From contig CP005974.1 of assembly GCA_000940995.1 (NCBI GenBank), positions 2,852,001 to 2,916,000 on the forward strand: a stretch of DNA of 64,000 nucleotides. The letters run 5' to 3'. Made by a program: the position numbers and the translations under genes. Source of the stretch: Photobacterium gaetbulicola Gung47. Lineage in GTDB: Bacteria > Pseudomonadota > Gammaproteobacteria > Enterobacterales > Vibrionaceae. The notes beneath the pieces were generated by a model. The model was not told the origin of the DNA, made no database searches, and saw only the letters and a program-made list of their open reading frames with translations. Within the stretch, counting starts at the first letter, position 1; the number at the start of each line of letters is the position of its first letter. Positions 7,822-16,494 of the stretch are shown here, piece after piece.

Positions 7822-8640
7822 TTACATTGGCCATATCGGTGGCAGCTTAGGCTCGCCGGGCAAGGAGTACTGAGAAGATGGGCCAAACCACTTGTCGTAA
7901 ATTGCTCGCCACTCACCTGAGAGGTGCATATCCCGCAGAATAAAGTTCACCTCATCGCGCAGTTTTGATTGATTTTCTGGTACACCAATAGAGAAGAATG
8001 TAGGGCTGAATATCTCTCCGACGGCTTCATACTGGCTGTCACCGCCTGACGTTCCTAACAAAATAACGGTGTCGTTGGTGTAGCCATCGACCTTATTCGT
8101 TTTTAATGCCAATAAACACTCTGCGTTGCTTTGAAAAGAAAGAATCTGTGGATTAGGATCGCCCAACTCGATGAGCTTCTCATGAAGAGCAGTGCGCGCA
8201 TTGCTTCCCTGTACGACAGCAACCCGCTTACCGACGAAGTCTTGAAGAGAGCTAAAGCGTCCGCGCTTAGCCAATATACGCTTACCGTCATAAAGATAGA
8301 CGTCGCTAAAATCGATCACCTTATCTCTTCCGACAGTGTGGTTCATACTGGAAATAACAATATCGACCTTGCCCGTAACCAGAAAACTAACTCGTGTTTT
8401 ATTATTGACCTTAACCAAGTTAGCGGTTTTCCCCATGTGCTTTGCGATTGCAAACGCTAAATCCACATCGAAACCAGTATGTACGCCATCATCATCAATA
8501 TAATTCATCGGCGGAACCATATACCCGACACCGATATTTATTTCCTCTCTAGCACTAATTTCATCAAATAAATTCCCGGCATGAATCTGAAGTGAACCGA
8601 GCGAAAAAAAAACAAAAAGAAAAGATACGATCCTACGCAA
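7822..8640 (-). CDS. Periplasmic amino-acid-type binding protein of the ABC importer
   Basis: A family 3 extracellular solute-binding protein of 272 residues. It has a signal peptide (RRIVSFLFVFFSLGSLQIHA), then the domain typical of amino acid receptors: an opening strand followed by GYMVPPMNYIDDDG, GFDVDLAFAIA, and later DIVISSMNHTVGRDKVIDFS, where the Arg usually binds the ligand carboxylate. The ligand is therefore probably an amino acid or similar acid, but which one cannot be read. A TTG at 8640 with GGAG 8 bases upstream gives a clean signal peptide and is preferred over an upstream TTG at 8685 lacking a ribosome site. It is the first gene of the operon, about 95 bases downstream of the FNR box. 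Confidence 0.85.
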   Translation of the reverse strand: MRRIVSFLFVFFSLGSLQIHAGNLFDEISAREEINIGVGYMVPPMNYIDDDGVHTGFDVDLAFAIAKHMGKTANLVKVNNKTRVSFLVTGKVDIVISSMNHTVGRDKVIDFSDVYLYDGKRILAKRGRFSSLQDFVGKRVAVVQGSNARTALHEKLIELGDPNPQILSFQSNAECLLALKTNKVDGYTNDTVILLGTSGGDSQYEAVGEIFSPTFFSIGVPENQSKLRDEVNFILRDMHLSGEWRAIYDKWFGPSSQYSLPGEPKLPPIWPM

Positions 8641-8733
8641 AACATCAACTCCATTGATTATTGATAGACGGGTTATTAATGACAATGAAAAAATAAAACT
8701 AAAAAAACAATAACAGTCTAGTCATGAGCATTC

Positions 8734-8747
8734 TTGATCAAAATCAA
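8734..8747 (-). promoter_or_regulatory. Perfect FNR box
   Basis: TTGATCAAAATCAA matches the FNR consensus TTGAT-N4-ATCAA at all ten fixed positions. It lies in the shared upstream region of two divergent arms, centred about 100 bases before the binding-protein start. A TSS 41.5 bases downstream would fall near 8699 with a weak TTATTG-like -10 near 8708-8713, the arrangement of a class II FNR-activated promoter. Orientation is palindromic; assignment to the minus operon is inferred from distance. Confidence 0.7.
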
Positions 8748-8858
8748 TTAACATAAAGAACAATAAAAAACGCCAGCTAATAATGTTCGCGCAAAATTAT
8801 ATTTTTGGCCTTGTTTGCTAACAACAATATTAACGATATCGCTGTGTATATGTTTTTA

Positions 8859-8891
8859 TTGACAAGATACAGGAAAGGTAGGATATATAAT
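8859..8891 (+). promoter_or_regulatory. Candidate sigma-70 promoter of the exporter arm
   Basis: TTGACA at 8859-8864 is a consensus -35 element. Downstream, GATATA (17-base spacer) or TATAAT (21-base spacer, 8886-8891) could act as -10, the former giving the better spacing. The start codon of the MFS gene follows at 8920. Confidence 0.45.
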
Positions 8892-8919
8892 TTAGCTATT
8901 CGATATGAGTTGACCTAGA

Positions 8920-10137
8920 ATGTCCGATATAAATAAAACACAAAAATCTTTAATCCTGTCATTGCTAGTTATTTTATGCACGATACCTTCATTAGCATCA
9001 GATAGTTATCTACCTGCACTGCCTTTGATGACAGAATATTTTGCTGCAACAACGAGTGTATTACAGTATTCTATTTCCATTTATTTCGTTGGATTTGCTA
9101 TCGCCCAACTCGCTTACGGTCCTGCTTCTGATTATTATGGTCGAAAGCCTCTTATTATTTTCGGCTTGCTAATAGCATTATTAGGCTCCGCCATTTGCGC
9201 TTTATCTACCTCTATATCCACTTTTCTTCTGGGTCGATTCGTCCTTGGGGTCGGAGTCGCGGCCAGTATTCCTATCGGCCGAGTGATTTTGACTGACCTA
9301 TATGACAAGAAAGACGTTTCGAAAGCAGCATCACTACTTAATACTATCTTTGCCGTCCTACCGGCTTTTTCTCCAATATTAGGCGCTTATCTAGTTAAAT
9401 ATTTTGACTGGCAATCCACATTCATTTTTGTGCTAATACTGTCGGCATTAGTATTGCTACTTATCCTACGCTTTTTACCAGAAACAAATCAGCAAAGATT
9501 TAGTAAAGACGCCAGTAAAGGTAAGCTCCTTGCAAACTATCGCCGCCTATTCGCCAGCCGCAGCTTCGTTGCCTATAGCCTGTGCACCTGTCTAGCCTAT
9601 GCTGGTGTTATCGCTTATACCACCTCCAGCCCTTTTTTGTTCCAGAGCCTACTGGGTCTAACTATGGAACAATTTAGCTGGCTAACTATCACGATTACTC
9701 TCTCCTACATCACAGGAGGGTGGTTGAACAATCGCCTTATTGATAAACACACGATCGACCATGTGATTGCCATTGGCCTCACTACCATGTTGCTTTCCTC
9801 GTTGAGCCTGACATTTATTGGGGTGGTCGGTATTCTCAACCTCTACGCCTTGGTGATACCAATGTGCTTTTTCATGATCGGTACGCGGCTTATTTTTGCC
9901 AATGCCATGGCTGGCGCCCTGTCTGATTTTCGCGGCATAACGGGGGTCGCCTCATCGCTTTATGGTTTTTTTCAGATTGCCGGCTCGGTCCTCACCAGTG
10001 CTTTGATCGGGTATTTGCCCAAATCAAGCCAACTTCCGCTGGCGTTGGTTTTATTAGTCGGTAGCTCGTTTGCTTTGTGCCAGTTCCTGTACTTCATGCG
10101 ACAAAACCAATTACTAATTTCAAACGAATTGAACTAA
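8920..10137 (+). CDS. MFS drug/metabolite exporter, Bcr/CflA family
   Basis: A 405-residue, 12-helix major facilitator. The N-terminal half carries the drug-proton antiporter signature: DSYLPALPLM in helix 1, the loop 2-3 motif GPASDYYGRKPL, LLGRFVLGVGVAAS in helix 4, and a Pro-rich motif C (LPAFSPILGAYL) in helix 5. Members export bicyclomycin, chloramphenicol or sulfonamides, and several export amino acids or peptides such as cysteine. As first gene of the plus-strand arm, ahead of the ligase and mutase, it is the probable export route and self-resistance function for the product. Base composition in its first half is AT-rich compared with the chromosomal genes further right. Confidence 0.9.
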   Translation: MSDINKTQKSLILSLLVILCTIPSLASDSYLPALPLMTEYFAATTSVLQYSISIYFVGFAIAQLAYGPASDYYGRKPLIIFGLLIALLGSAICALSTSISTFLLGRFVLGVGVAASIPIGRVILTDLYDKKDVSKAASLLNTIFAVLPAFSPILGAYLVKYFDWQSTFIFVLILSALVLLLILRFLPETNQQRFSKDASKGKLLANYRRLFASRSFVAYSLCTCLAYAGVIAYTTSSPFLFQSLLGLTMEQFSWLTITITLSYITGGWLNNRLIDKHTIDHVIAIGLTTMLLSSLSLTFIGVVGILNLYALVIPMCFFMIGTRLIFANAMAGALSDFRGITGVASSLYGFFQIAGSVLTSALIGYLPKSSQLPLALVLLVGSSFALCQFLYFMRQNQLLISNELN

Positions 10138-10251
10138 CCCCCCCTGCTCGGCTATTACCCATCCCCTACTCAACACAGCATATAAGAAAATGCGGTGGGG
10201 CATCTAATGGTGGAAAGCTGAGTCAGATAGGTTTAAAGGAGCCCTAAGATT

Positions 10252-11526
10252 ATGACGTTCCCTGAGCGCACCATCTACCTTCTGCATCGCCAATGCAGTG
10301 CAGATATCAGTATCGATTTTGCATTGTTGCGCCAGCACATCAAAGGCAAATTCTATCTCATCTGCTCAAATTGCTTTCGAAATAACCTTCGCCAGCAACG
10401 CAAGGACATCTACTTCGATGCGATACTCTCAGTCCCCTCTATGGATGATTTTTCAGCCATCACCGAGGCCATCGAGAGTAGCGTCGATATCCAGCATGAG
10501 CCATTCGATATCTTATCGATTGAAGAGCCTACCGTGTCACTGTGCGGCAAGCTAAAGCGCCATTATGGGCTTCAGGACTTTGACCATGAATCCTATGTCG
10601 ATAAGCTCGAAATGAAAGCCCGGTTACGCAATAGCGGTATTGTGATCCCCAAGCATCAAGCATTATGCCGTCAAACCTGGCTTAATGACCCGATAGCCTA
10701 TCTTGACCGGCTTGTCGCCACGATCCCTTTTCCCTGTTTTATCAAGCCTATTGATCAAGCCGGCGCGGTAAGAGCTGCAAGACTGGATAACCAGGATGCA
10801 CTGGAGCACTGGCTCGCCAACTGGCAAGAAGACGGTTACCAGTACGAAATAGACGAGTTTATTAATGGCACCCTTTACCATTGTGAATCAATACTCCAGC
10901 ACGGCGAAATCATCTATTCACAAGTAAACGAATACTCAACCCCATGCTTTAACATTACACTTGGTCAGGCTCTAGGTAGCATCACGCTGGCGGAAACCGA
11001 TCCCGACCATATCAATATCAGCATCATGAGCAAAAAAATCCACGCCCTGCTAGCACCAATCAAGCATGGGGTTACTCATCTTGAAGTCTTTAAGAAACAT
11101 GATGGCACTTTGGTATTTCTTGAAATTGCTTACCGTCCACCAGGCAACCTCGCTTCAGAGATGTATCTTCAGCGCTGCGGCATTCCGCTCAAAGAGATTC
11201 ACATTTTAATTCAGGTTGATCCTGATATGGATCTTGAGTTCACGTCCACCAGCTTCGTCGCTCGCTATATCTACCCACTTCCTCCCACGGAGGGTATCGT
11301 CAGCCAGATCAATCCGCCTCAGTTAATTAGCGATTACCAGACTTTTTGGAATTACCAGGTTGACGATGCCGTCAATACCAACAAGGGTCTTTGTAAGAAT
11401 GCGGGGAGAATGCTGTTGTGGAACGACGATGAAACGATACTACGTGCCGATTTTGAACGGCTGAGATCCTACTACCCATATACCGTTGCACCGTCATGCG
11501 AGGTTACGTCTGATGCCCAATTGTAA
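10252..11526 (+). CDS. ATP-grasp carboxylate-amine/thiol ligase
   Basis: A 424-residue ATP-grasp enzyme, the class that activates a carboxylate as acyl phosphate and joins it to an amine or thiol. Visible elements are the lead-in GIVIPKHQAL (residues about 127-136), the ATP-binding Lys in FPCFIKPIDQAGAVRA, the adenine-contact stretch YEIDEFINGTLYHCE, and the metal-binding LVFLEIAYRPPGN, where Glu and Asn/Arg bind magnesium. It is close to the biotin carboxylase / L-amino acid ligase branch (BacD, DdaF type), so peptide or amide bond formation is likely. Its end overlaps the mutase start by 14 bases, and it probably works on the mutase product. AAGGAG lies 10 bases before the ATG. Confidence 0.85.
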   Translation: MTFPERTIYLLHRQCSADISIDFALLRQHIKGKFYLICSNCFRNNLRQQRKDIYFDAILSVPSMDDFSAITEAIESSVDIQHEPFDILSIEEPTVSLCGKLKRHYGLQDFDHESYVDKLEMKARLRNSGIVIPKHQALCRQTWLNDPIAYLDRLVATIPFPCFIKPIDQAGAVRAARLDNQDALEHWLANWQEDGYQYEIDEFINGTLYHCESILQHGEIIYSQVNEYSTPCFNITLGQALGSITLAETDPDHINISIMSKKIHALLAPIKHGVTHLEVFKKHDGTLVFLEIAYRPPGNLASEMYLQRCGIPLKEIHILIQVDPDMDLEFTSTSFVARYIYPLPPTEGIVSQINPPQLISDYQTFWNYQVDDAVNTNKGLCKNAGRMLLWNDDETILRADFERLRSYYPYTVAPSCEVTSDAQL

Positions 11527-13390
11527 GGTTCTACTCGCCGGTATAGGAAAAGATTCTCATTCTGTTGGGCTCCACCTGCTTAAGCTCTCCTTGGCTGAGC
11601 GCGGTTTTGATGTTGACTTTCGGGGGATCCAAAACAATCCGGAAGACTTCAAGTCTCTGAGCAAAGATTACCAGCTCGTGATGCTCTCGACCCTAGATGG
11701 CCATGCTTCGCTGTATCTCCAGAATTTCACGATTAGTGAACACGACAAACAGGGGGCGCTCTGGGTGATCGGCGGCAATCTGACCATCGACGCCGAGCCC
11801 GGTGCTCTTGAGGCTGCATTCCAAACAAAGGGGTTCGACTTGGTGTACCCCAAATATGTCGATCTAACAACTTTCTTTTTGCAGTTGGAGCAGCTATTTA
11901 CCCTCAATAACATAGCATTGCCCCTGCCAGATACAAAGCATGCCCAAACAGGAATCCACCAGCATTTGCTATCACGCATCGATGAACTGGAAGCAGGTAG
12001 CTCTTTCATGCGATCAAGAGCGAAAGTTCTGGCCTCGCACCCCAATGGGCAAGCGGCAGCCAACCTTCACCAGAACGGGCTTTTTCTTGCCGAGAAACCT
12101 TCTTTTAGCCATATTGTCAGCCACTCAAGATCCCTATGCCACCTTCCGCTCCTCCAACCGCGATCTGGCGTCTCCACCACCAGCGAACAATTGCGCTATT
12201 TCGAACACTTTACGTCTCTGGGCGTCGAGGTACTTTCATTTCAAATCGACTCGCTGACCCGCAATAATGATTACAACGGTGCAGAGCAAGGGCTAAACCA
12301 GAACAAACTCAACGGCTTTCCCCTGATCAATCATGGTGTTGGTCCGGTCAGAGCCATCTGTCAAGCTGTGGCTCCCCCGCTACAAGTTCGCCACAGCACC
12401 AAAGATCCTCGGCTGCTTGCTGAAATCAGCCTCGCGGCTGGCTGCACGTCTTTTGAGGGGGGGCCGATTTGCTATAACATTCCCTATTACAAAGACTATT
12501 CACTGGCCGAGTCGCTCAACCGCTGGGCTTACGTCGATCAACTGTGCGCCCATTATTACCAGTATCATGGTGTCGCAATTGACCGCGAGTTCTTTGGTAC
12601 CCTGACCGGCACCCTTATTCCCCCCTCGCTGGCCATTGCCAGCAATATCCTTGAAATGCTGACGGCTATCAGCCATGGGGTCAAAAGCGTATCACTCGGC
12701 TACGCTGAGCAAGGTTGTCGCAGCCAAGATATCGCTGCAATCGCGGTGATGGGTGAACTTGCCAAGCAAACTGCCGCCGCTCACGGCTTTAATGACATCA
12801 CCATACAAACTGTATTCCATCAGTACATGGCTGCCTTCCCGGCAACCCGTGCGCGTAGCGAACAACTCATCTATGCCTCAGCGCAGACAGCGGTACTCGC
12901 AGGGGCCGACCGTTTGCTCTACAAAACAGCAGCCGAATTCAATAATATTCCAACACTGGAGGACAACACTGAAGCATTCCAGTTGATTCAGCGCGCTATG
13001 CGTGACACTGCTACAGCCGACTGGGAAATGGTTAATATTGAAAAAGAGATTATTTATCAAGAGACCACCGAGCTGCTATCGACCATTCTCGGTCACCAGG
13101 CGGACTACCGCGACGCGATTATTAACGCCTTTAACCGCGGCTGGCTTGATATCCCCTTTTCGCCGAGCCTATATAGTATGGGCAGAGTTACAACCGCCAG
13201 GGATAATAGTTACGCGGTACGCTATCTTGACTGTGGCAACCTCCCTCTTTCCGCCGCGAGCAAAAAGCGCAACTCCGATATGGTTGAAGCAAAGAAAGAG
13301 AAACTCAATATCTCCAGCAATGCCGATTTGCTCGAACATGACTTGTTACTAATACCCAGAGGCCAGTATCGACACTGGCCTCTGTCCTGA
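11513..13390 (+). CDS. B12-dependent glutamate-mutase-like protein, S and E subunits fused
   Basis: A 625-residue fusion. Residues 1-130 are the cobalamin-binding (MutS/GlmS-like) domain with the ligand motif DSHSVG (Asp14, His16, Gly19), the SxL motif in VMLSTLDGH and a Gly-Gly loop. Residues 190-625 match the glutamate mutase E (GlmE) barrel. The three Arg of the substrate 'claw' (GlmE Arg66, Arg100, Arg149) align with Arg217 (LQPRSGV), Arg250 (IDSLTRNNDY) and Arg293 (VRHS). The catalytic Glu171, Tyr177 and Tyr181 align with Glu315, Tyr321 and Tyr325 (FEGGPICYNIPYYK). So a carbon-skeleton rearrangement of glutamate or a close analogue, giving a 3-methylaspartate-type product, is likely. The ATG at 11513 follows an AGG site and overlaps the ligase gene; an upstream TTG at 11486 has no better support. 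Confidence 0.88.
   Translation: MPNCKVLLAGIGKDSHSVGLHLLKLSLAERGFDVDFRGIQNNPEDFKSLSKDYQLVMLSTLDGHASLYLQNFTISEHDKQGALWVIGGNLTIDAEPGALEAAFQTKGFDLVYPKYVDLTTFFLQLEQLFTLNNIALPLPDTKHAQTGIHQHLLSRIDELEAGSSFMRSRAKVLASHPNGQAAANLHQNGLFLAEKPSFSHIVSHSRSLCHLPLLQPRSGVSTTSEQLRYFEHFTSLGVEVLSFQIDSLTRNNDYNGAEQGLNQNKLNGFPLINHGVGPVRAICQAVAPPLQVRHSTKDPRLLAEISLAAGCTSFEGGPICYNIPYYKDYSLAESLNRWAYVDQLCAHYYQYHGVAIDREFFGTLTGTLIPPSLAIASNILEMLTAISHGVKSVSLGYAEQGCRSQDIAAIAVMGELAKQTAAAHGFNDITIQTVFHQYMAAFPATRARSEQLIYASAQTAVLAGADRLLYKTAAEFNNIPTLEDNTEAFQLIQRAMRDTATADWEMVNIEKEIIYQETTELLSTILGHQADYRDAIINAFNRGWLDIPFSPSLYSMGRVTTARDNSYAVRYLDCGNLPLSAASKKRNSDMVEAKKEKLNISSNADLLEHDLLLIPRGQYRHWPLS
13357..13384 (+). other. 11-bp perfect hairpin at the end of the mutase gene
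   Basis: CAGAGGCCAGT at 13357-13367 pairs with ACTGGCCTCTG at 13374-13384 around a 6-base loop. It lies inside the last codons of the mutase gene. No T-run follows, so it is not a classical terminator; it may stabilise the 3' end of the mRNA or weaken read-through into the methyltransferase gene. Confidence 0.6.
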
Positions 13391-13482
13391 ACCAAACACT
13401 CAAGAGTTATGATTCTTATTCAGAAATACACATTGCTATCTTTGTTTCGACAGACACAATCGATTAATCAACAGGGAACACT

Positions 13483-14313
13483 ATGAGTTGGCACCTTTCT
13501 TATTATCAAACAGGCGACTTAGTATCACGCTATGATTATCAAATATATTTTGAGGACTTCAGGATCAATAACGAAATTGAGGTTGTTAGTCGACTATTGA
13601 CACAACATAATATTTCTAATATTACTCTTTTGAATCTCGCTTGCGGTCCAAATGCTGCGCATAGTATCGCCTTGGTAAAAGAACACGCCATCTCATATGT
13701 TGATCATATCGACATTAACAAGCAGTTCCTTGAACTTAACAGAACACATTTCAATGCTACACACAAACACCATCAAGCATGGTTAGATGACGAAAAATGT
13801 CAATATATTGAGATGGATATGCAGGCATTAGAGCAGCAAAAGACAGATAGAAAATACAACTGCATATGCTTATTTGGCAACAGTTTTGGCTTCTTCGAGC
13901 ATTCAGTCAACCTGACAGTATTAAAAAGCCTCTACCAACGACTGGATAATGGCGGCTTACTATTCCTTACCGTTCCAAAATACAACATCAATCTCGCTAG
14001 AAATAAATCCAACCCTTTTACGTTTAGTGTAAACAAAGAAGATGGGACTGTATTCAAAAGCTCTCGTACTTATAACAAGGATACTCAACAATCAGACTGC
14101 ATCACGGAAAAATATATCAATGGCCTACTCGAAGAGACAACCCATCGTTCTATAGCAATATACCCGATAGAAATTAATGAGCCAGGAAAATACTCTTATC
14201 GAAAATTTCAACAATTATTGGGCTTTCGCAGTGTCGAACTTGAAAAGTTGCCACATAATCCAAATTCAAATGGATTGATGATGGATTTGGACATGATCGT
14301 TTTTCAAAAGTAA
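13483..14313 (+). CDS. Class I SAM-dependent methyltransferase
   Basis: A 276-residue methyltransferase. Motif I is LLNLACGPNAAHS near residue 50, the acidic end of strand 2 is HIDINKQF, motif II/post-I is QYIEMDMQAL, and the strand 4 motif is CICLFGNSFGFFEH; then LDNGGLLFLTVPKYN. It is related to the family that methylates small molecules, but the target atom is unknown. The gene is markedly AT-rich compared with the mutase before it and helicase after it, suggesting a separate origin. AGGGA lies just upstream of the ATG. It is the last gene of the accessory block and 92 bases behind the mutase, so it may have its own promoter. Confidence 0.8.
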   Translation: MSWHLSYYQTGDLVSRYDYQIYFEDFRINNEIEVVSRLLTQHNISNITLLNLACGPNAAHSIALVKEHAISYVDHIDINKQFLELNRTHFNATHKHHQAWLDDEKCQYIEMDMQALEQQKTDRKYNCICLFGNSFGFFEHSVNLTVLKSLYQRLDNGGLLFLTVPKYNINLARNKSNPFTFSVNKEDGTVFKSSRTYNKDTQQSDCITEKYINGLLEETTHRSIAIYPIEINEPGKYSYRKFQQLLGFRSVELEKLPHNPNSNGLMMDLDMIVFQK

Positions 14314-14337
14314 TCGCCACCGAGTCACTTTATCTGT

Positions 14338-14365
14338 CAGTGGCCACTTTCCGCCGTGGCCACTG
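14338..14365. terminator. Hairpin between convergent genes
   Basis: CAGTGGCCAC at 14338-14347 pairs perfectly with GTGGCCACTG at 14356-14365 around an 8-base loop. It lies between the methyltransferase (plus) and helicase (minus) ends, where a bidirectional terminator is expected, though neither strand has a good T-run. Confidence 0.45.
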
Positions 14366-14406
14366 CGTGTCGATTTAAAAGCACTGCTTGCGTCAAACTT
14401 CTGCGA

Positions 14407-16494
14407 TCATTTCTGCTTCGCTTTCACCCGCTTGATCTTGTTCATCACCGGGTAGCCGTCGTCAATCAGCTCATTGACGAACGTCGATGGTTTCTGCGGC
14501 TCGGCGCAGACCCAAACGTGCTTCTTGGCACGGGTCAGTGCGACGTAGAACAACCTGCGCTCTTCGGCATCGGTGAAACTTTCCCCGCGGGCCTGGAGGC
14601 AAGCGGCGAGGCCAGTATCGCGGTCTGGAGCCGGAAATACACCGCGATTCACATCCAGAATGAACACGAAATCGGCTTCACGCCCCTTGCTGGCGTGGCA
14701 GGTCATGAAGCTAATGCCAAGATGAGGCCACTTTTCCTGCCACTGCTTGAGCTTCTCCGGGCGCTGGTTGTTGTTGCGTCCCAGTAGCAAGGTGGTCACT
14801 TCGCCTTTTTGCTGCGAGGCCAGTTGAGCCAGCTCCTGGTCGATCAAGTCCTGGCACAGCAACGTCACGGCTTTGCGCTTTTGCTTCTTGAAGCTAGTGA
14901 GATCTTTTTTCAGCTGGTTCGGGTTTTGCTGGATAAACGCATTGGCCACTTCACCAATCATGCTATTGAAACGGTAGGTGGTATCCAGCTCGGTAATATG
15001 ACTGGCACCAAAACGCTGTTCAAAGCCAGTGGTCAGGTTCACATCGGCTCCGGCAAAGCGGTAGATAGCCTGCCAGTCATCCCCAACCGCAAACAAGGTT
15101 GGTCGCTGGTCTTTGTCGCCAACATGACAGAGCGCTTCGATCAGGGCCAAACGGTGCGGCGAGATATCTTGGTATTCATCGACCATGACAAACGTCCACG
15201 GCGGGGTGAACTTGCCCTCTTTGACGTATTCGGTCGCCCTTTGGATCATGGTGTTGAAATCAATCTGCTTGTTGGCCTTCAGGTGCTGCTCATAGGCGCG
15301 GTAGCATGGCCACAGCAGTGCCAGCTCACTCTTCATTCGCGCCCGGGCAGATTCATTCTCATGCTTTTCGATACTCTCAACCAGCTGAGACTTGTTGGCC
15401 CCGCGCTGGCCAATTAACTCGATATGACGCCATACCCAAGCTGCCAGTTGTTCACTCTTGGCCTGCTTTTCCATCGAGTTGTCCGCTTTGAAGCCCGGAA
15501 TGCGCCATTGGGTCAGGTGCTTCTGCCAGCGCTTGGCCGAAGCAGCGCTTTCCCACTGCTCGGTCAGCACTTGGGCAATCCACTTGGCACGCTCTTTGTC
15601 GTCCAAAGTGATCGGCGAGACACTTGGCATCTCGCTCTCGACTGCCTTGATGATTTGAGTGCCCAAACTATGGAAAGTCGCCACCTTGATGCGATCGCTG
15701 ACTTTGGCCGCCAGTCTCTCGCTCATCTCCTCGGCGGCTTTGCGGCCAAACGCCAGCATCAGGATCTCTTCGGGCTGACTCTGCTGATTGGCAATCAGGT
15801 AGGCGGCACGAGCAATCAATACGCTGGTTTTCCCCGTACCAGCACCGGCCAGCACTAGGTTATGATCCTGGTTAATCAACACCGCTTCGCGCTGGGACGG
15901 GTTTAACGGCGACGATTCAAACTTATCGAACCACGACGACCATTTATCGGTTTCTTTTTCCAGCCATTGGTTGTTGGCTTCTTCCACCCATTCTTCATTG
16001 CCTTCCAGCCAAGGTTCAACCTTCTCGAACGCCAGCGGACGGAACGATGCCGCCAGCTCGCGGCTAAGACCAGTCGAAGCCAATGCGTTATCGAGATAAC
16101 GGTGTAATTGACGATGGGAAGATTCACGTAGGTAGCCGTCGGCTTGGGCATAACAATCAATGCGTTCAAGCATCACTGGCAGCAGGTTATCGAGCTTTTC
16201 GACCCGGCCTTGCGCCCAGTTGCGGTAGGCTTCGAGCAACATATTGGCAAAGGCCTTACATTGCTGCCATGGCAGGCCATGTACCGTCCAGCAGTACTCC
16301 TGATCCGCTGAGGTCAATTCAAAGCTGCCCCATAACACACCGCGGTGAACGTCTATGGCCCCATCCCACTCATCAAAGGGAATTTCTTCTGTCTCTGTCT
16401 GGCTATCAAGCACCAAACAATTGTCACCAAGAGCAATACTGCAATAATCACCTTGGGCGAGCCATTGGGCCAACCACCCTGCTGTCAAACGCAT
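14407..16494 (-). CDS. helD: DNA helicase IV (UvrD/Rep superfamily 1)
   Basis: A 695-residue 3'-to-5' DNA helicase. An N-terminal domain of about 200 residues (with LWGSFELTSADQ, as in E. coli HelD) precedes the UvrD-like motor: motif I LAGAGTGKTS, motif II VMVDEYQDISP, motif III VGDDWQAIYRFAGAD, motif V MTCHASKGREADFVF and motif VI RRLFYVALTRAKKHVW. Length matches E. coli helicase IV (684). The ATG at 16494 with GGTGA upstream is preferred to a TTG at 16512. It is a single gene and marks the return to core chromosome after the accessory block. Confidence 0.92.
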   Translation of the reverse strand: MRLTAGWLAQWLAQGDYCSIALGDNCLVLDSQTETEEIPFDEWDGAIDVHRGVLWGSFELTSADQEYCWTVHGLPWQQCKAFANMLLEAYRNWAQGRVEKLDNLLPVMLERIDCYAQADGYLRESSHRQLHRYLDNALASTGLSRELAASFRPLAFEKVEPWLEGNEEWVEEANNQWLEKETDKWSSWFDKFESSPLNPSQREAVLINQDHNLVLAGAGTGKTSVLIARAAYLIANQQSQPEEILMLAFGRKAAEEMSERLAAKVSDRIKVATFHSLGTQIIKAVESEMPSVSPITLDDKERAKWIAQVLTEQWESAASAKRWQKHLTQWRIPGFKADNSMEKQAKSEQLAAWVWRHIELIGQRGANKSQLVESIEKHENESARARMKSELALLWPCYRAYEQHLKANKQIDFNTMIQRATEYVKEGKFTPPWTFVMVDEYQDISPHRLALIEALCHVGDKDQRPTLFAVGDDWQAIYRFAGADVNLTTGFEQRFGASHITELDTTYRFNSMIGEVANAFIQQNPNQLKKDLTSFKKQKRKAVTLLCQDLIDQELAQLASQQKGEVTTLLLGRNNNQRPEKLKQWQEKWPHLGISFMTCHASKGREADFVFILDVNRGVFPAPDRDTGLAACLQARGESFTDAEERRLFYVALTRAKKHVWVCAEPQKPSTFVNELIDDGYPVMNKIKRVKAKQK

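Noticed and set aside
8641..8919. Cobalamin riboswitch ahead of the B12-related genes
   Set aside because: No B12-box-like sequence or long structured leader was found; the region is AT-rich with an FNR box.
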